From contig DASXRQ010000197.1 in NCBI GenBank assembly GCA_036506495.1, forward strand, positions 1-55,151: a DNA stretch of 55,151 nucleotides. The letters are read 5' to 3'. The translations under genes and the position numbers were made by a program. Position 1 is the first letter of the stretch. The number at the start of each line of letters is the position of its first letter. Below are positions 16,320 to 24,020 of the stretch, one piece after another. Under the pieces are notes generated by a model. The model was given only the letters and a program-made list of their open reading frames with translations. It ran no database searches and was not told the DNA's origin. Source of the DNA: DASXRC01 sp036506495. Lineage in GTDB: Bacteria > Actinomycetota > Actinomycetes > Mycobacteriales > Micromonosporaceae.

Positions 16320-16360
16320 CGGCGCGCACGCGCGTCCACCACCTTCAGGAGGACGCCGCG

Positions 16361-18091
16361 ATGGCGGTCACCGCCGCAACCACCGCACCGCCCGTCCCGT
16401 CGGCGGGCGCGCCCTCGGCGGCCGCGCCGGACCGCCCGGCCCGCCGCCCACGCGGCGAGGGCCAGTGGGCGCTCGGCCACCGAGAGCCGCTGAACGCGAA
16501 CGAGCGCACCAAGAAGGACGACGATCCGCTCAACGTCCGCGCGCGGATCGAGGACATCTATGCCGTACGCGGCTTCGCGAGCATCGACCCCGCCGACCTG
16601 CGCGGCCGGTTCCGCTGGTGGGGCCTGTACACCCAGCGCCGGCCCGGTATCGACGGCGGGCGCACCGCGATCCTCGAGCCGCACGAGCTGGACGACGAGT
16701 ACTTTATGCTGCGCATCCGGGTCGACGGCGGCCAGCTCGACCTCGACCAGCTGCGCACGATCGCAGACATCTCGCGGCGGTACGCCCGCGACAGCGCAGA
16801 CGTCACCGACCGGCAGAACGTCCAGCTGCACTGGATCCGGATCGAGGATGTGCCGGCGATCTGGCGCAAGCTCGAGGCGGTCGGGCTCCACACGACCGAG
16901 GCCTGCGGCGACTGCCCCCGAGTCCTGCTCGGCAGTCCGATGGCCGGGGTGGCCGCGGCCGAGGTCCTCGACGCGACCCCGGCGATGCGGGAGATCGTCC
17001 GCCGGCACATCGGCAGCAAGGAGTTCTCCAACCTGCCGCGCAAGTTCAAGTCCTCGATCGCGTGGCTGCCCGACGTTCCGTACGAGGCGAACGACGTCTC
17101 GTTCATCGGGGCGGTCCATCCCGAGCACGGGCCCGGATTCGACCTGTGGGTCGGTGGCGGGCTGTCGACCAACCCGATGCTCGCGCAGCGGCTCGGTGCG
17201 TGGGTACCGCTGGACGAGGTACCGGACGTGTGGGCCGGCGTCGTGGGCATCTTCCGCGACTACGGCTACCGACGGCTTCGCCACCGCGCCCGGCTGAAGT
17301 TCCTCGTCGCCGACTGGGGGGTGGCGAAGTTCCGGCAGGTGCTGGAGACCGAGTACCTCCACCGCCGACTGATCGACGGACCCGCCCCGGACCTGCCCGA
17401 GCGGCCGATCGACCACATCGGCGTGCACCGGCAGCGGGACGGCCGGGCGTACGTCGGGGTGGCGCCGCTGGCGGGCCGCGTCTCCGGCTCGCAACTGGCC
17501 GCGTTCGCCGACGTGGTCGAGGCGCACGGCAGCGGGCGGGTCCGGCTCACGCCGTACCAGAAGCTGCTGGTGCTGGACGTCGAGCCGCACCGGACCGCGG
17601 CGCTGGTGTCCGCCCTGCGGCGCATCGGCCTCGACGCCGCCCCGTCCGCGTGGCGCCGCGGAACGATGGCCTGCACCGGTATCGAGTTCTGCAAGCTCGC
17701 CATCGTCGAGACCAAGGCGCGCGCGGCGGACCTGGTCGCTCGACTGGAGGAGCGGCTGGCGGAGTTCGACGCCGACATCTCGATACATCTCAACGGCTGC
17801 CCCAACGCGTGCGCGCGCACGCAGATTGCCGACATCGGCCTCAAGGGTCAGCTCGTGGTCGGACCCGACGGCACGCAGGTCGAGGGCTTCCAGGTGCACC
17901 TCGGCGGTGGACTCGGCTTGGCCGAGGGCCAGTCCGCCGGCTTCGGCCGCAAGCTTCGCGGCCTCAAGACGACGTCCGATCAGCTGCCGGACTATGTCGA
18001 GCGGCTCGCCCGCCGATTCCTCGCCGGCCGCCGCGACGGCGAGCCGTTCGCGGAGTGGGTGATGCGGGTGGACGAGGAGGAACTCCGGTGA
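16361..18091 (+). CDS. sirA: Ferredoxin-dependent assimilatory sulfite reductase
   Basis: A 576-residue siroheme and [4Fe-4S] enzyme that reduces sulfite to sulfide. The cluster ligands are C438 and C444 (CTGIEFC) and C480 and C484 (CPNAC). The rest follows the two-repeat nitrite/sulfite reductase fold, and it is close in length to M. tuberculosis SirA (Rv2391). The neighbouring cysH and chelatase genes argue for sulfite and not nitrite. ATG 16361 follows CAGGAGGA. The first 50 residues are Ala/Pro-rich. The stop overlaps the next start by 4 bp. Confidence 0.93.
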   Translation: MAVTAATTAPPVPSAGAPSAAAPDRPARRPRGEGQWALGHREPLNANERTKKDDDPLNVRARIEDIYAVRGFASIDPADLRGRFRWWGLYTQRRPGIDGGRTAILEPHELDDEYFMLRIRVDGGQLDLDQLRTIADISRRYARDSADVTDRQNVQLHWIRIEDVPAIWRKLEAVGLHTTEACGDCPRVLLGSPMAGVAAAEVLDATPAMREIVRRHIGSKEFSNLPRKFKSSIAWLPDVPYEANDVSFIGAVHPEHGPGFDLWVGGGLSTNPMLAQRLGAWVPLDEVPDVWAGVVGIFRDYGYRRLRHRARLKFLVADWGVAKFRQVLETEYLHRRLIDGPAPDLPERPIDHIGVHRQRDGRAYVGVAPLAGRVSGSQLAAFADVVEAHGSGRVRLTPYQKLLVLDVEPHRTAALVSALRRIGLDAAPSAWRRGTMACTGIEFCKLAIVETKARAADLVARLEERLAEFDADISIHLNGCPNACARTQIADIGLKGQLVVGPDGTQVEGFQVHLGGGLGLAEGQSAGFGRKLRGLKTTSDQLPDYVERLARRFLAGRRDGEPFAEWVMRVDEEELR

Positions 18092-18246
18092 CCGAGATGA
18101 GGGCCGCGCCGATGTACTGCCCGTACTGCGGCGAGGAGGATCTGCGCCCCAACGAACGCTCGCACGGCGCGTGGGAATGCCGCTCGTGCGCCCGGGTCTT
18201 CTCCGTCACGTTCCTCGGCCTGCTCTCGAAGGGGGATTCCCGATGA
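18088..18246 (+). CDS. 52-residue zinc-ribbon protein of the sulfur operon, function unknown
   Basis: A small protein with two CxxC knuckles: MYCPYCGEEDL and WECRSCARVFSV, spaced 19 residues apart, a classic zinc ribbon or rubredoxin-like fold. It overlaps sirA by 4 bp (GTGA) and cysH by 4 bp (ATGA), so it is translated with both. S. coelicolor has a comparable small gene between its sulfite reductase and cysH genes. It could carry iron for electron transfer to SirA or CysH, or zinc in a structural role; neither has been shown. Confidence 0.85.
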   Translation: MTEMRAAPMYCPYCGEEDLRPNERSHGAWECRSCARVFSVTFLGLLSKGDSR

Positions 18247-18965
18247 GCACAACCGTCGTGTCGCTGACCGCGACGCCGGTGGACGAGCTGTGCCCGCTGG
18301 CCGAACAGGCCGGTCGGACGCTGGAGGGAGCGCCGGCCGAGGAGATCGTGCGGTGGGCCGCGGACACGTTCGGACCCCGGTTCTGCGTGACCAGCTCCTT
18401 CGCGGACGCCGTGCTCGTGCACGTGGTCTCGCGGGTGGTGCCCGGTGTGGATGTCGTGTTCCTCGACACCGGGCTGCACTTCGGCGAGACGCTGCGCGTC
18501 CGGGACCAGGTCGCCTCGACCATGCCGGTCAACGTGCGATCGATCCGGCCACGGCTCACGGTGGGGCAGCAGGACGGGCTGTACGGCCCGCGACTGTTCG
18601 CCCGCGAGCCGGACGAGTGCTGCGCGCTGCGCAAGGTGGAGCCGCTCGAGCGCGCGCTCGCCGACTACGACGCGTGGGCCGCCGGGCTCCGCCGCGACGA
18701 GTCGCCGACCCGGGCCAGCACCCCCGTTGTCCACTTCGAGGCCGGCCGCGGCAAGGTGAAGGTCAACCCCCTCGCCGCGTGGACCCAGGCCGACGTCGAC
18801 GCGTACATCGCCCGGTACAACGTGCCGGTCAACGCGCTCATCAGCCAGGGGTACGCCTCCGTGGGCTGCTGGCCGTGCACGCGGCGAACCAGGGCGGGGG
18901 AGGACCCGCGGGCGGGGCGCTGGCCGATGTTCGACAAGACCGAGTGCGGGCTGCACACGGGATGA
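18243..18965 (+). CDS. cysH: Adenylyl-sulfate (APS) reductase, iron-sulfur type
   Basis: A 240-residue reductase that uses thioredoxin to turn APS into sulfite and AMP. The extra cysteine pairs C126-C127 and C209-C212 (CWPC) bind a [4Fe-4S] cluster and separate APS from PAPS reductases. C235 in the C-terminal ECGLH is the catalytic cysteine. SSFADAVLVH is the PP-motif for the nucleotide. ATG 18243 overlaps the upstream stop, and the gene overlaps the chelatase by 4 bp. Sulfate adenylyltransferase and sulfate transporter genes are not in the window. Confidence 0.93.
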   Translation: MSTTVVSLTATPVDELCPLAEQAGRTLEGAPAEEIVRWAADTFGPRFCVTSSFADAVLVHVVSRVVPGVDVVFLDTGLHFGETLRVRDQVASTMPVNVRSIRPRLTVGQQDGLYGPRLFAREPDECCALRKVEPLERALADYDAWAAGLRRDESPTRASTPVVHFEAGRGKVKVNPLAAWTQADVDAYIARYNVPVNALISQGYASVGCWPCTRRTRAGEDPRAGRWPMFDKTECGLHTG

Positions 18966-19729
18966 GGTCTCTCGTGCTAGTGGCGCACGGCAGCCGAGAT
19001 CCCCGAGCGGCCGCGGCGACGCGTGCGCTTGCGACCGTGGTCGCCGCCGCGCGGCCCGGCCTGAGCGTGCGAGCGGCGTTCCTCGAACACGCGTTGCCGC
19101 GTCCGGCGCAGATGCTCGCCGCCCTCGAAGGCGAAGGGCGGCCGGGCGCCGTCGTGGTCCCGCTGCTGATGACCTCCGCGTACCACGGGCGCGTGGACAT
19201 CCCGGCGCTGCTCGCCGCCGCTCGAGCGGACGGGCTGCGGATGCCGGTGGCGGTCGCCGACGTGCTCGGGCCGGTGGCCGGCGAGGTCCACCCGTCGCTG
19301 ATGGCCGGTCTTTGCCGGCGGCTATCCGAGGTGGACGGTGCCGACGGTGGCTTCGACGCGGTCGTGCTGGCTGCGGCCGGCACCAGGGACACCGCGGCGC
19401 GGGAGACGGTCGCGTACGCCGGCGCCGCGCTGGGTGAGCGACTGGGCGTGCCGGTCGAGGCCGCGTACGCGTCGGCCGCCGCGCCGACGCCCGGCGAGGC
19501 GGTGGCCCGTCTGCGGGCGGCCGGCGCGCGGCGGGTGGCGGTCGCCGCGTACTTCCTGGCGCCCGGGCGGCTTTACGAAACGGCGGCCGATTCGGCCCGC
19601 GCGGCCGGAGCCGTTGGCGTCGCCGCGCCGCTCTGCGACGCGGCCGAGCTCGCCGACCTGGTCCTCGCCCGGGCCGACGCGGCCGCCGCCCCAACTCCGG
19701 CCGATCTAGGGCTTGTGATGGTTAGTTGA
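18962..19729 (+). CDS. Sirohydrochlorin chelatase (CbiX/SirB family)
   Basis: A 255-residue protein with two CbiX-type halves. AHGSRDPR at the start holds the metal-binding histidine, and PLLMTSAYHGRVDIP a second conserved histidine. It should insert ferrous iron into sirohydrochlorin to make siroheme for SirA, which fits its place as last gene of the operon. Cobalt chelation is the alternative for this family. The last eight residues (DLGLVMVS) and the stop codon are encoded by the left arm and loop of an intergenic repeat, so the native C-terminus may have been replaced. Confidence 0.87.
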   Translation: MRSLVLVAHGSRDPRAAAATRALATVVAAARPGLSVRAAFLEHALPRPAQMLAALEGEGRPGAVVVPLLMTSAYHGRVDIPALLAAARADGLRMPVAVADVLGPVAGEVHPSLMAGLCRRLSEVDGADGGFDAVVLAAAGTRDTAARETVAYAGAALGERLGVPVEAAYASAAAPTPGEAVARLRAAGARRVAVAAYFLAPGRLYETAADSARAAGAVGVAAPLCDAAELADLVLARADAAAAPTPADLGLVMVS

Positions 19730-19759
19730 TCTCCAATCGCCATAACAAGTCCTAGATCG
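19702..19759. repeat. Inverted repeat with GATCTAGG arms (repeat family 1, copy A)
   Basis: Arms 19702-19721 and 19740-19759 pair over 20 bp with one G-U type and one unpaired position. The outer arm is CGATCTAGG and the loop carries AGTTGATCTCC. Copy B at 29542-29609 has the same outer arm and, read on the other strand, the same loop sequence, while the inner stem differs but still pairs. It lies between convergent sirohydrochlorin chelatase and whiB1 genes and overlaps the chelatase 3' end. Confidence 0.8.
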
Positions 19760-19799
19760 ACGAGGAGGTGAGGGGGAGGGGCGATCGGCGCGCAGCAAA

Positions 19800-19825
19800 A
19801 CGCCCCGGAGATCGCCCCGGGGCGT
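19800..19825 (-). terminator. Terminator candidate after whiB1
   Basis: A 9-bp stem ACGCCCCGG (19800-19808) against CCGGGGCGT (19817-19825) with an 8-base loop, 21 bp beyond the whiB1 stop. On the minus strand TTTTGC follows the stem, a short U-run that supports intrinsic termination. Confidence 0.65.
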
Positions 19826-19846
19826 AGCTGATTCGGTGTCGGTCGG

Positions 19847-20101
19847 TCAGGCGGAGTGAGCTCGAACCCGCAGGCCGCCGCGGCGCTTGAGGGCACGCCG
19901 CTCTTCCTCGCTCATCCCGCCCCAGACGCCGGCATCCTGACCGGTCTCGAGCGCCCACCGGAGGCACTCATCGGTCGCCGAACACCGCCGGCAGACCGCC
20001 TTGGCCTGCTCGACCTGCAGGAGTGCCGGTCCGGACGTCCCGATCGGGAAGAACAGCTCCGGGTCCTCGTCGCGGCAGGCAGCACGGTGGCGCCAGTCCA
20101 T
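19847..20101 (-). CDS. whiB1: WhiB1 iron-sulfur transcription factor
   Basis: An 84-residue WhiB protein, the same length as M. tuberculosis WhiB1 (Rv3219) and alike along its whole length. C9, C37, C40 and C46 bind the nitric-oxide-sensitive [4Fe-4S] cluster. GVWGGMSEEERRALKRR carries the sigma-binding turn and the basic DNA-binding segment. WhiB1 is essential in M. tuberculosis. The ATG follows GAGGAG. A long upstream region contains two CRP-like boxes, which fits the cAMP-CRP control known for mycobacterial whiB1. Confidence 0.95.
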   Translation of the reverse strand: MDWRHRAACRDEDPELFFPIGTSGPALLQVEQAKAVCRRCSATDECLRWALETGQDAGVWGGMSEEERRALKRRGGLRVRAHSA

Positions 20102-20487
20102 GGCGGCAACACTCCTCGTGGATCGGTGGCAGTGTGGATCTTCCCTATATGCGTCCGCGATAGCGGTTCATCGTCGGCGATAACGCCAACCGGACCGCTG
20201 CCGCGTGAGCAGGCAATGTAACCGTTCGGAGAGCACCAGGTCGCCCCGGCAACTCATTTCGCTTGTGAATGCTTTCACGAACTTTCGCGATGTCAAGGGG
20301 GTGCTCGGAAAAAGTCCGGACGGGTGAGCAAGCTCACGACCGAATTGTCCGGATCAACACCAGCCACCCGGCCCCCGGCATGCGACAGCCAGTAGTCAAT
20401 GTAGTACTCTGCGTGGTCACTCGCCAGCATTCTGCGCATATGTCGTGAGTACGGGTCACCGCCGACCCGACATGAGTCGTGCCTTCG
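20102..20487 (-). promoter_or_regulatory. Long whiB1 upstream region with two CRP-like boxes
   Basis: This 386-bp gap holds no gene that I can support. TGTGA-N6-TCACG at 20264-20279 matches 9 of the 10 consensus bases of a CRP/FNR box, and GGTGA-N6-TCACG at 20323-20338 matches 8, with a perfect GTGAGC/GCTCAC core. Their centres are 59 bp apart and lie 170 and 229 bp from the whiB1 start. I could not fix the -10 and -35 elements. Confidence 0.65.
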
Positions 20488-21408
20488 TCAGCAAACTACC
20501 CGGAGGGCCGCGGGCGCGCCGGTGAACCGGACCTTGTCCCGTTCGCCCAGGTAGTCGCCGTCCAGCTGGTACGGCAGCGGTCGCGCTGCGCGGAGCGTGA
20601 ACTCGTCGACGTCGTGTAGCCGCAGCACCTGCCGACCCCGTGGATCGGGCCGGCGCGACAGGATCTGCAGCGCGGTCCGTGCGGTGCTGGGTACGTGCAG
20701 CGCCCGCAATGCCATCACGTCCAGGCCCAGGTCGAACGACGCTTCGGGGTTCGGGTTGATCGGTCGGTCACCGAGGTAGGTCCACGGTGCCGTGTTCTGG
20801 ATGATCACCATGGCGAGCTCACCCTCGGGCGGTTCGCCGGGCCGTTCGAGCGTGACCGCCGGATGCCGACGGTCGCTCCCGAAGAAGTACTGAGCGACGG
20901 TCGATCGCACGTAGAGCGCCGGGTTCGGGAGGCGACCGCGCAGCCGGGCGCGCTCCACGCGGTGTACGACGGCAGCGTCGAGGCCGAGGCCGGCGCAGAA
21001 CGTGAAGTACCGGTCGTCCGCGAGCCCGAGCCCGATCGTGCGGCTCCGGCCCTCGCGCAGGGCCTCGAGGATGATCCCCGTCCCCTCGGCCCAGTCGCCA
21101 GGGAGCCCGAGCGCCCGGGCGAAGACGTTCGTCGAACCGCCCGGCACGGCTGCCAGCGCCGGCCGGCGGTCGGTGGGAGCGGTCATGAGCCCGTTGACCG
21201 CCTCGTTGATCGTCCCGTCCCCCCCGAGGGTCACGACCAGGTCGACGCCCCGGTCGGCGGCCTCCCGGGCCAGGGCCATGGCGTGCCCGCGTCGCCGGGT
21301 GTACGCGACCTCCAGGTCGACCTCGCTGCGGAGCGCGCGGACGAGGACGTCCCGGCCGCGTTCGCTGGTGGTGGTGGCCTTGGGGTTGACCACCAGTAGG
21401 GCACGCAT
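20488..21408 (-). CDS. Diacylglycerol kinase-family lipid kinase
   Basis: A 306-residue member of the DAGK catalytic family. TLGGDGTINEAVNG (ATP-binding GGDGT) and PGGSTNVFARALGLP are both present, followed by the C-terminal beta-sandwich domain. It phosphorylates a lipid alcohol such as diacylglycerol at the membrane; sphingoid or other lipids are possible. ATG 21408 has TACAGT 7 nt upstream and no Shine-Dalgarno sequence, so it is likely leaderless. It diverges from the membrane-protein gene at 21462. Confidence 0.85.
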   Translation of the reverse strand: MRALLVVNPKATTTSERGRDVLVRALRSEVDLEVAYTRRRGHAMALAREAADRGVDLVVTLGGDGTINEAVNGLMTAPTDRRPALAAVPGGSTNVFARALGLPGDWAEGTGIILEALREGRSRTIGLGLADDRYFTFCAGLGLDAAVVHRVERARLRGRLPNPALYVRSTVAQYFFGSDRRHPAVTLERPGEPPEGELAMVIIQNTAPWTYLGDRPINPNPEASFDLGLDVMALRALHVPSTARTALQILSRRPDPRGRQVLRLHDVDEFTLRAARPLPYQLDGDYLGERDKVRFTGAPAALRVVC

Positions 21409-21461
21409 GGCCGGCACTGTACCGGGCCGGGCCTCGGCATACGCAGGTATGGTTTGTGCCC

Positions 21462-21875
21462 GTGAGCATCGGGCGAGCCGCGGACCCGGCGCCGGCCCCA
21501 CTACGGTGGGCGATCTGGCTGCTGATCGTCGAGGCAGTCGGCGTGGGAGTGGTCGGCGCCGTCCTGGTGTACGAGGACCTGACCGCGGAAGCGACCGAGA
21601 CCGGCGCGGCGCTGGCCGTGACGGCGTTCGCCTTCGCGGCCGCCGCCGCATTCGCGCTGCTCGCCTGGGCGCTCCGGCAGCGCCGGGGAGGAGCCCGGGG
21701 CCCCGCCGTGGCGCTCCAGCTCTTCCTGCTTCCAATCGGCTACTACATGGTCCAGGGTGGGGTCGGCTGGCTCGGCGTACCGGTGATGCTGGTCGGCCTG
21801 CTCGGCTGCGGCCTGCTCGTGGCGCCGTCGACGACGCGGGCGCTCGGTTTGGCCGACCGGAATCGCACGGGGTGA
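21462..21875 (+). CDS. Four-segment integral membrane protein, unknown function
   Basis: A 137-residue protein with four hydrophobic helices, a basic loop after the second (RQRRGGARG) and a short polar tail. I do not recognise the family. Two GTG codons (21456, 21462) can start it. TATGGT ends 8 nt before 21462, so the second is preferred. It is divergent from the lipid kinase and may share its short promoter region. Confidence 0.65.
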   Translation: MSIGRAADPAPAPLRWAIWLLIVEAVGVGVVGAVLVYEDLTAEATETGAALAVTAFAFAAAAAFALLAWALRQRRGGARGPAVALQLFLLPIGYYMVQGGVGWLGVPVMLVGLLGCGLLVAPSTTRALGLADRNRTG

Positions 21876-21915
21876 CGACGTGCGCGGTGGAGATTTCCCC
21901 GTAGGCTGTGGAGCC

Positions 21916-22626
21916 GTGAGCGTTGAGCAGGGCGTACGCCCGCCGGCGTACCAGATACTCGCTGACGACCTCCGCGACCAGATCACCTCCGGGGCCTTGC
22001 TGCCGGGCCAGCGTCTGCCCACCGAGCCCGAGCTCTGCGCCCGCTCCGGGGTCAGCCGAAGCACAGTGCGCGAGGCGTTGCGACTTCTGGCGAGCCAGCA
22101 CCTCATCGTGACCACCCGGGGCGTCAGCGGCGGTAGCTTCGTTGCCCATCCCAGCGCGGAGCAGCTCGGCGACACGCTGCGGCGGGGGGTGAGCCTCATG
22201 CTCGCCAGCGCGACGGTCGACGCGATGGAGCTCATGGAGGTGCGCGAGATGCTCGAGGTCCCCGCGGCCGGCCTGGCGGCGCAGCGGCGCACGGACGACG
22301 ACCTGGATGCGCTGCGGGCCGCGCTGTTCGACCCGAAGCACGACTCGGTCGCCCGCATGCTCGACGCCCATCGGGAGTTCCACACCGCGGTCGGAGCGGC
22401 GACCCGGAACCCGCTGTACGAGCTGCTCACCCGGCCCCTGTACCAGCTGGCGAACGCGCCCGAGCTGGCCGAGCCGCTGCCGCGTAGCTTCTGGGTACGG
22501 CTCGACGCAGAGCACCGCGAGCTGCTGCGCTGCATCGCGGCGGGCGACGCCGAGGGCGCGGTCGCCGCGGCGCAGACGCATGTGGACAATCTGCGCGCCC
22601 TCGACCAGGCCGAGGATCGCGCGTGA
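21916..22626 (+). CDS. GntR-family regulator, FadR subfamily (FCD domain)
   Basis: A 236-residue regulator. The N-terminal winged helix includes LPTEPELCARSGVSRSTVRE and is followed by an all-helical FCD ligand domain with conserved Asp/His positions (DAHREFHTAV, HRELLRCIAAGD). FadR-type proteins bind organic acids or acyl-CoA. The target genes are not evident from the neighbours. GTG 21916 has TAGGCT 8 nt upstream, suggesting a leaderless transcript. It converges on the anti-sigma gene. Confidence 0.88.
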   Translation: MSVEQGVRPPAYQILADDLRDQITSGALLPGQRLPTEPELCARSGVSRSTVREALRLLASQHLIVTTRGVSGGSFVAHPSAEQLGDTLRRGVSLMLASATVDAMELMEVREMLEVPAAGLAAQRRTDDDLDALRAALFDPKHDSVARMLDAHREFHTAVGAATRNPLYELLTRPLYQLANAPELAEPLPRSFWVRLDAEHRELLRCIAAGDAEGAVAAAQTHVDNLRALDQAEDRA

Positions 22627-22643
22627 CCCCGCGCCGGCGAGCG

Positions 22644-23069
22644 TCAGTCGTCGGCGTGTGGCGGCTCGAGCCGCCGGGTGACCAGGCGGATCGTCGCCCG
22701 ACCGCCCTCGGCCTCGGCCGATGCCTCGCTCGTCAGCGCGGTCAGCACCTTCCAGGCGAACGATGACGCGGCGGGCAGCCGTGCGCCCGACGTGATGGGC
22801 GCCGTGACCTCGACCGTCAGCGCGTTGTCGCTCGCCGCGAACCGGCACGACAGGTCCGCGTCGTCGGTGGAGATCGCGAGCAACATCGCGCACGCCTCGT
22901 CCACCGCGATCCGCAGGTCCTCGATCTCGTCGAGCGCGAAGTGCAGGCGGGCCGCCAATCCGGCGGTCGCCGTGCGCAGCACGCCGAGGTACCCGACGTC
23001 TGCGGGCACGGTCAGCAGCACGATGTCGTCGCCGACCACCGCATGCGACTCCGCTGTCATCTGACTCAC
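22644..23069 (-). CDS. RsbW-like ATP-binding anti-sigma regulatory factor
   Basis: About 141 residues of a HATPase_c_2 domain (DLRIAVDEACAMLLA carries the N-box region), like M. tuberculosis Rv3287c/UsfX. Such proteins bind a stress sigma factor and phosphorylate an anti-anti-sigma partner. Neither a sigma nor an antagonist gene is next to it, which is unusual. Starts at ATG 23078, GTG 23069 or ATG 23060 are possible. GGGGGG is well placed for GTG 23069, and TAGAGT at 23097-23092 may be the -10 element. Confidence 0.75.
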   Translation of the reverse strand: MSQMTAESHAVVGDDIVLLTVPADVGYLGVLRTATAGLAARLHFALDEIEDLRIAVDEACAMLLAISTDDADLSCRFAASDNALTVEVTAPITSGARLPAASSFAWKVLTALTSEASAEAEGGRATIRLVTRRLEPPHADD

Positions 23070-23101
23070 CGGCGCCATCCCCCCGGCTCGGACTCTAGCG
23101 G

Positions 23102-23593
23102 TCACCTGGCCCCGGCGCCTGCCCGCGAGGCGAGTCGCCGGAGCGCAGGCCCCTCCAGCCGGTAGGGCAGCCACTCGTGCTGGTGCCGTGCTCCGATCGC
23201 GTCGTAGAACTCGCGCGCGGGTTCATTCCAGTCGAGGACCCACCAGTCGAGCCGAGGGTAGCCGCGTTCGACGCACATCTCGGCGAGCGTGGCGAGCAGG
23301 TCCCGGCCCAGCCCGGCGCCGCGTGCCGCCGGCTGGACGTAGATGTCCTCCAGGTAGATGCCGTGCTCGCCCTCCCAGGTGGAGAAGTTCAAGAACCAGA
23401 GGGTGTACGCCACGGGCCGGCCCGCCGCGTCGACGCCGACGTGCCCGAACAGCGCCGCGCTCGGGCCGAACAACGCGGCGTGCAACTGCTCCGCCGTGAG
23501 GTGGCACCGGTCGGGCGCCCGCTCGTACGTGGCGAGCTCGTGCACCATGGCGACGACGGCCGGCACGTCGTCGGGACGTGCCGGCCGGATCAT
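23102..23593 (-). CDS. GNAT-family N-acetyltransferase (SSAT/thialysine-like)
   Basis: A 163-residue acetyltransferase. IYLEDIYVQPAARGAGLGRD is the acetyl-CoA loop (Q/R-x-x-G-x-G), and FYDAIGARHQHEWLPYRLEG the C-terminal strand. The layout, with NFSTWEGEHGIYLEDIYV, resembles the spermidine/thialysine acetyltransferase group, so a polyamine or amine substrate is likely but unproven. It lies between the anti-sigma gene and sodN on the same strand. Confidence 0.8.
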   Translation of the reverse strand: MIRPARPDDVPAVVAMVHELATYERAPDRCHLTAEQLHAALFGPSAALFGHVGVDAAGRPVAYTLWFLNFSTWEGEHGIYLEDIYVQPAARGAGLGRDLLATLAEMCVERGYPRLDWWVLDWNEPAREFYDAIGARHQHEWLPYRLEGPALRRLASRAGAGAR

Positions 23594-23615
23594 GAAGGGG
23601 GTGCGGGCTCACTGG

Positions 23616-24020
23616 TTAAGCCTGCTTGGTCTCCCAGAAAATCTTGGCGATCTCATCGATCTTCTGCAGCAGCTCGTCGGCCGTGGCGACGTCGGTCGAG
23701 CCCTTGGCCCCGGCGGCGCCGGCCAGCTTGGTGGTCTCGTTGAACAGCTGGTGCAGGTTCGGGTACTTCTCAAAGTGCTGCGGCTTGAAGTAGTCCGTCC
23801 ACAACACCCACAGGTGGTGCTTGACCAGCTCGGCGCGCTGCTCCTTAATGATCAGGGCGCGGGTGCGGAACTCCGGGTCGGTGTTGGCCGCGTACTTCTC
23901 ATCGATCCCCTTGATCGACTCAGCCTCGATCCGGGCCTGAGCCGGGTCGTAGACGCCGCAGGGCAGGTCGCAGTGTGCGTGGACAACTGTGCGCGGCGCG
24001 AGCATGCGCGGAAGTCGCAT
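23616..24020 (-). CDS. sodN: Nickel superoxide dismutase
   Basis: A 134-residue precursor. The mature N-terminus HCDLPCGVYDPAQARIEAES is the nickel hook, with His1, Cys2 and Cys6 binding nickel and removing superoxide. It is exposed after cleavage of a 15-residue leader ending VVHA. The rest is the four-helix bundle typical of NiSOD. The leader must be removed by SodX, encoded divergently 80 bp away. The hook residues are complete. Confidence 0.96.
   Translation of the reverse strand: MRLPRMLAPRTVVHAHCDLPCGVYDPAQARIEAESIKGIDEKYAANTDPEFRTRALIIKEQRAELVKHHLWVLWTDYFKPQHFEKYPNLHQLFNETTKLAGAAGAKGSTDVATADELLQKIDEIAKIFWETKQA

Noticed and set aside
14504..17899. Very long minus-strand open frame (over 1100 codons) across pdtaS and sirA
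   Set aside because: It is antisense to two well-supported enzymes and shows low-complexity Arg/Asp/Gly/His composition, the usual shadow of GC-rich third codon positions.
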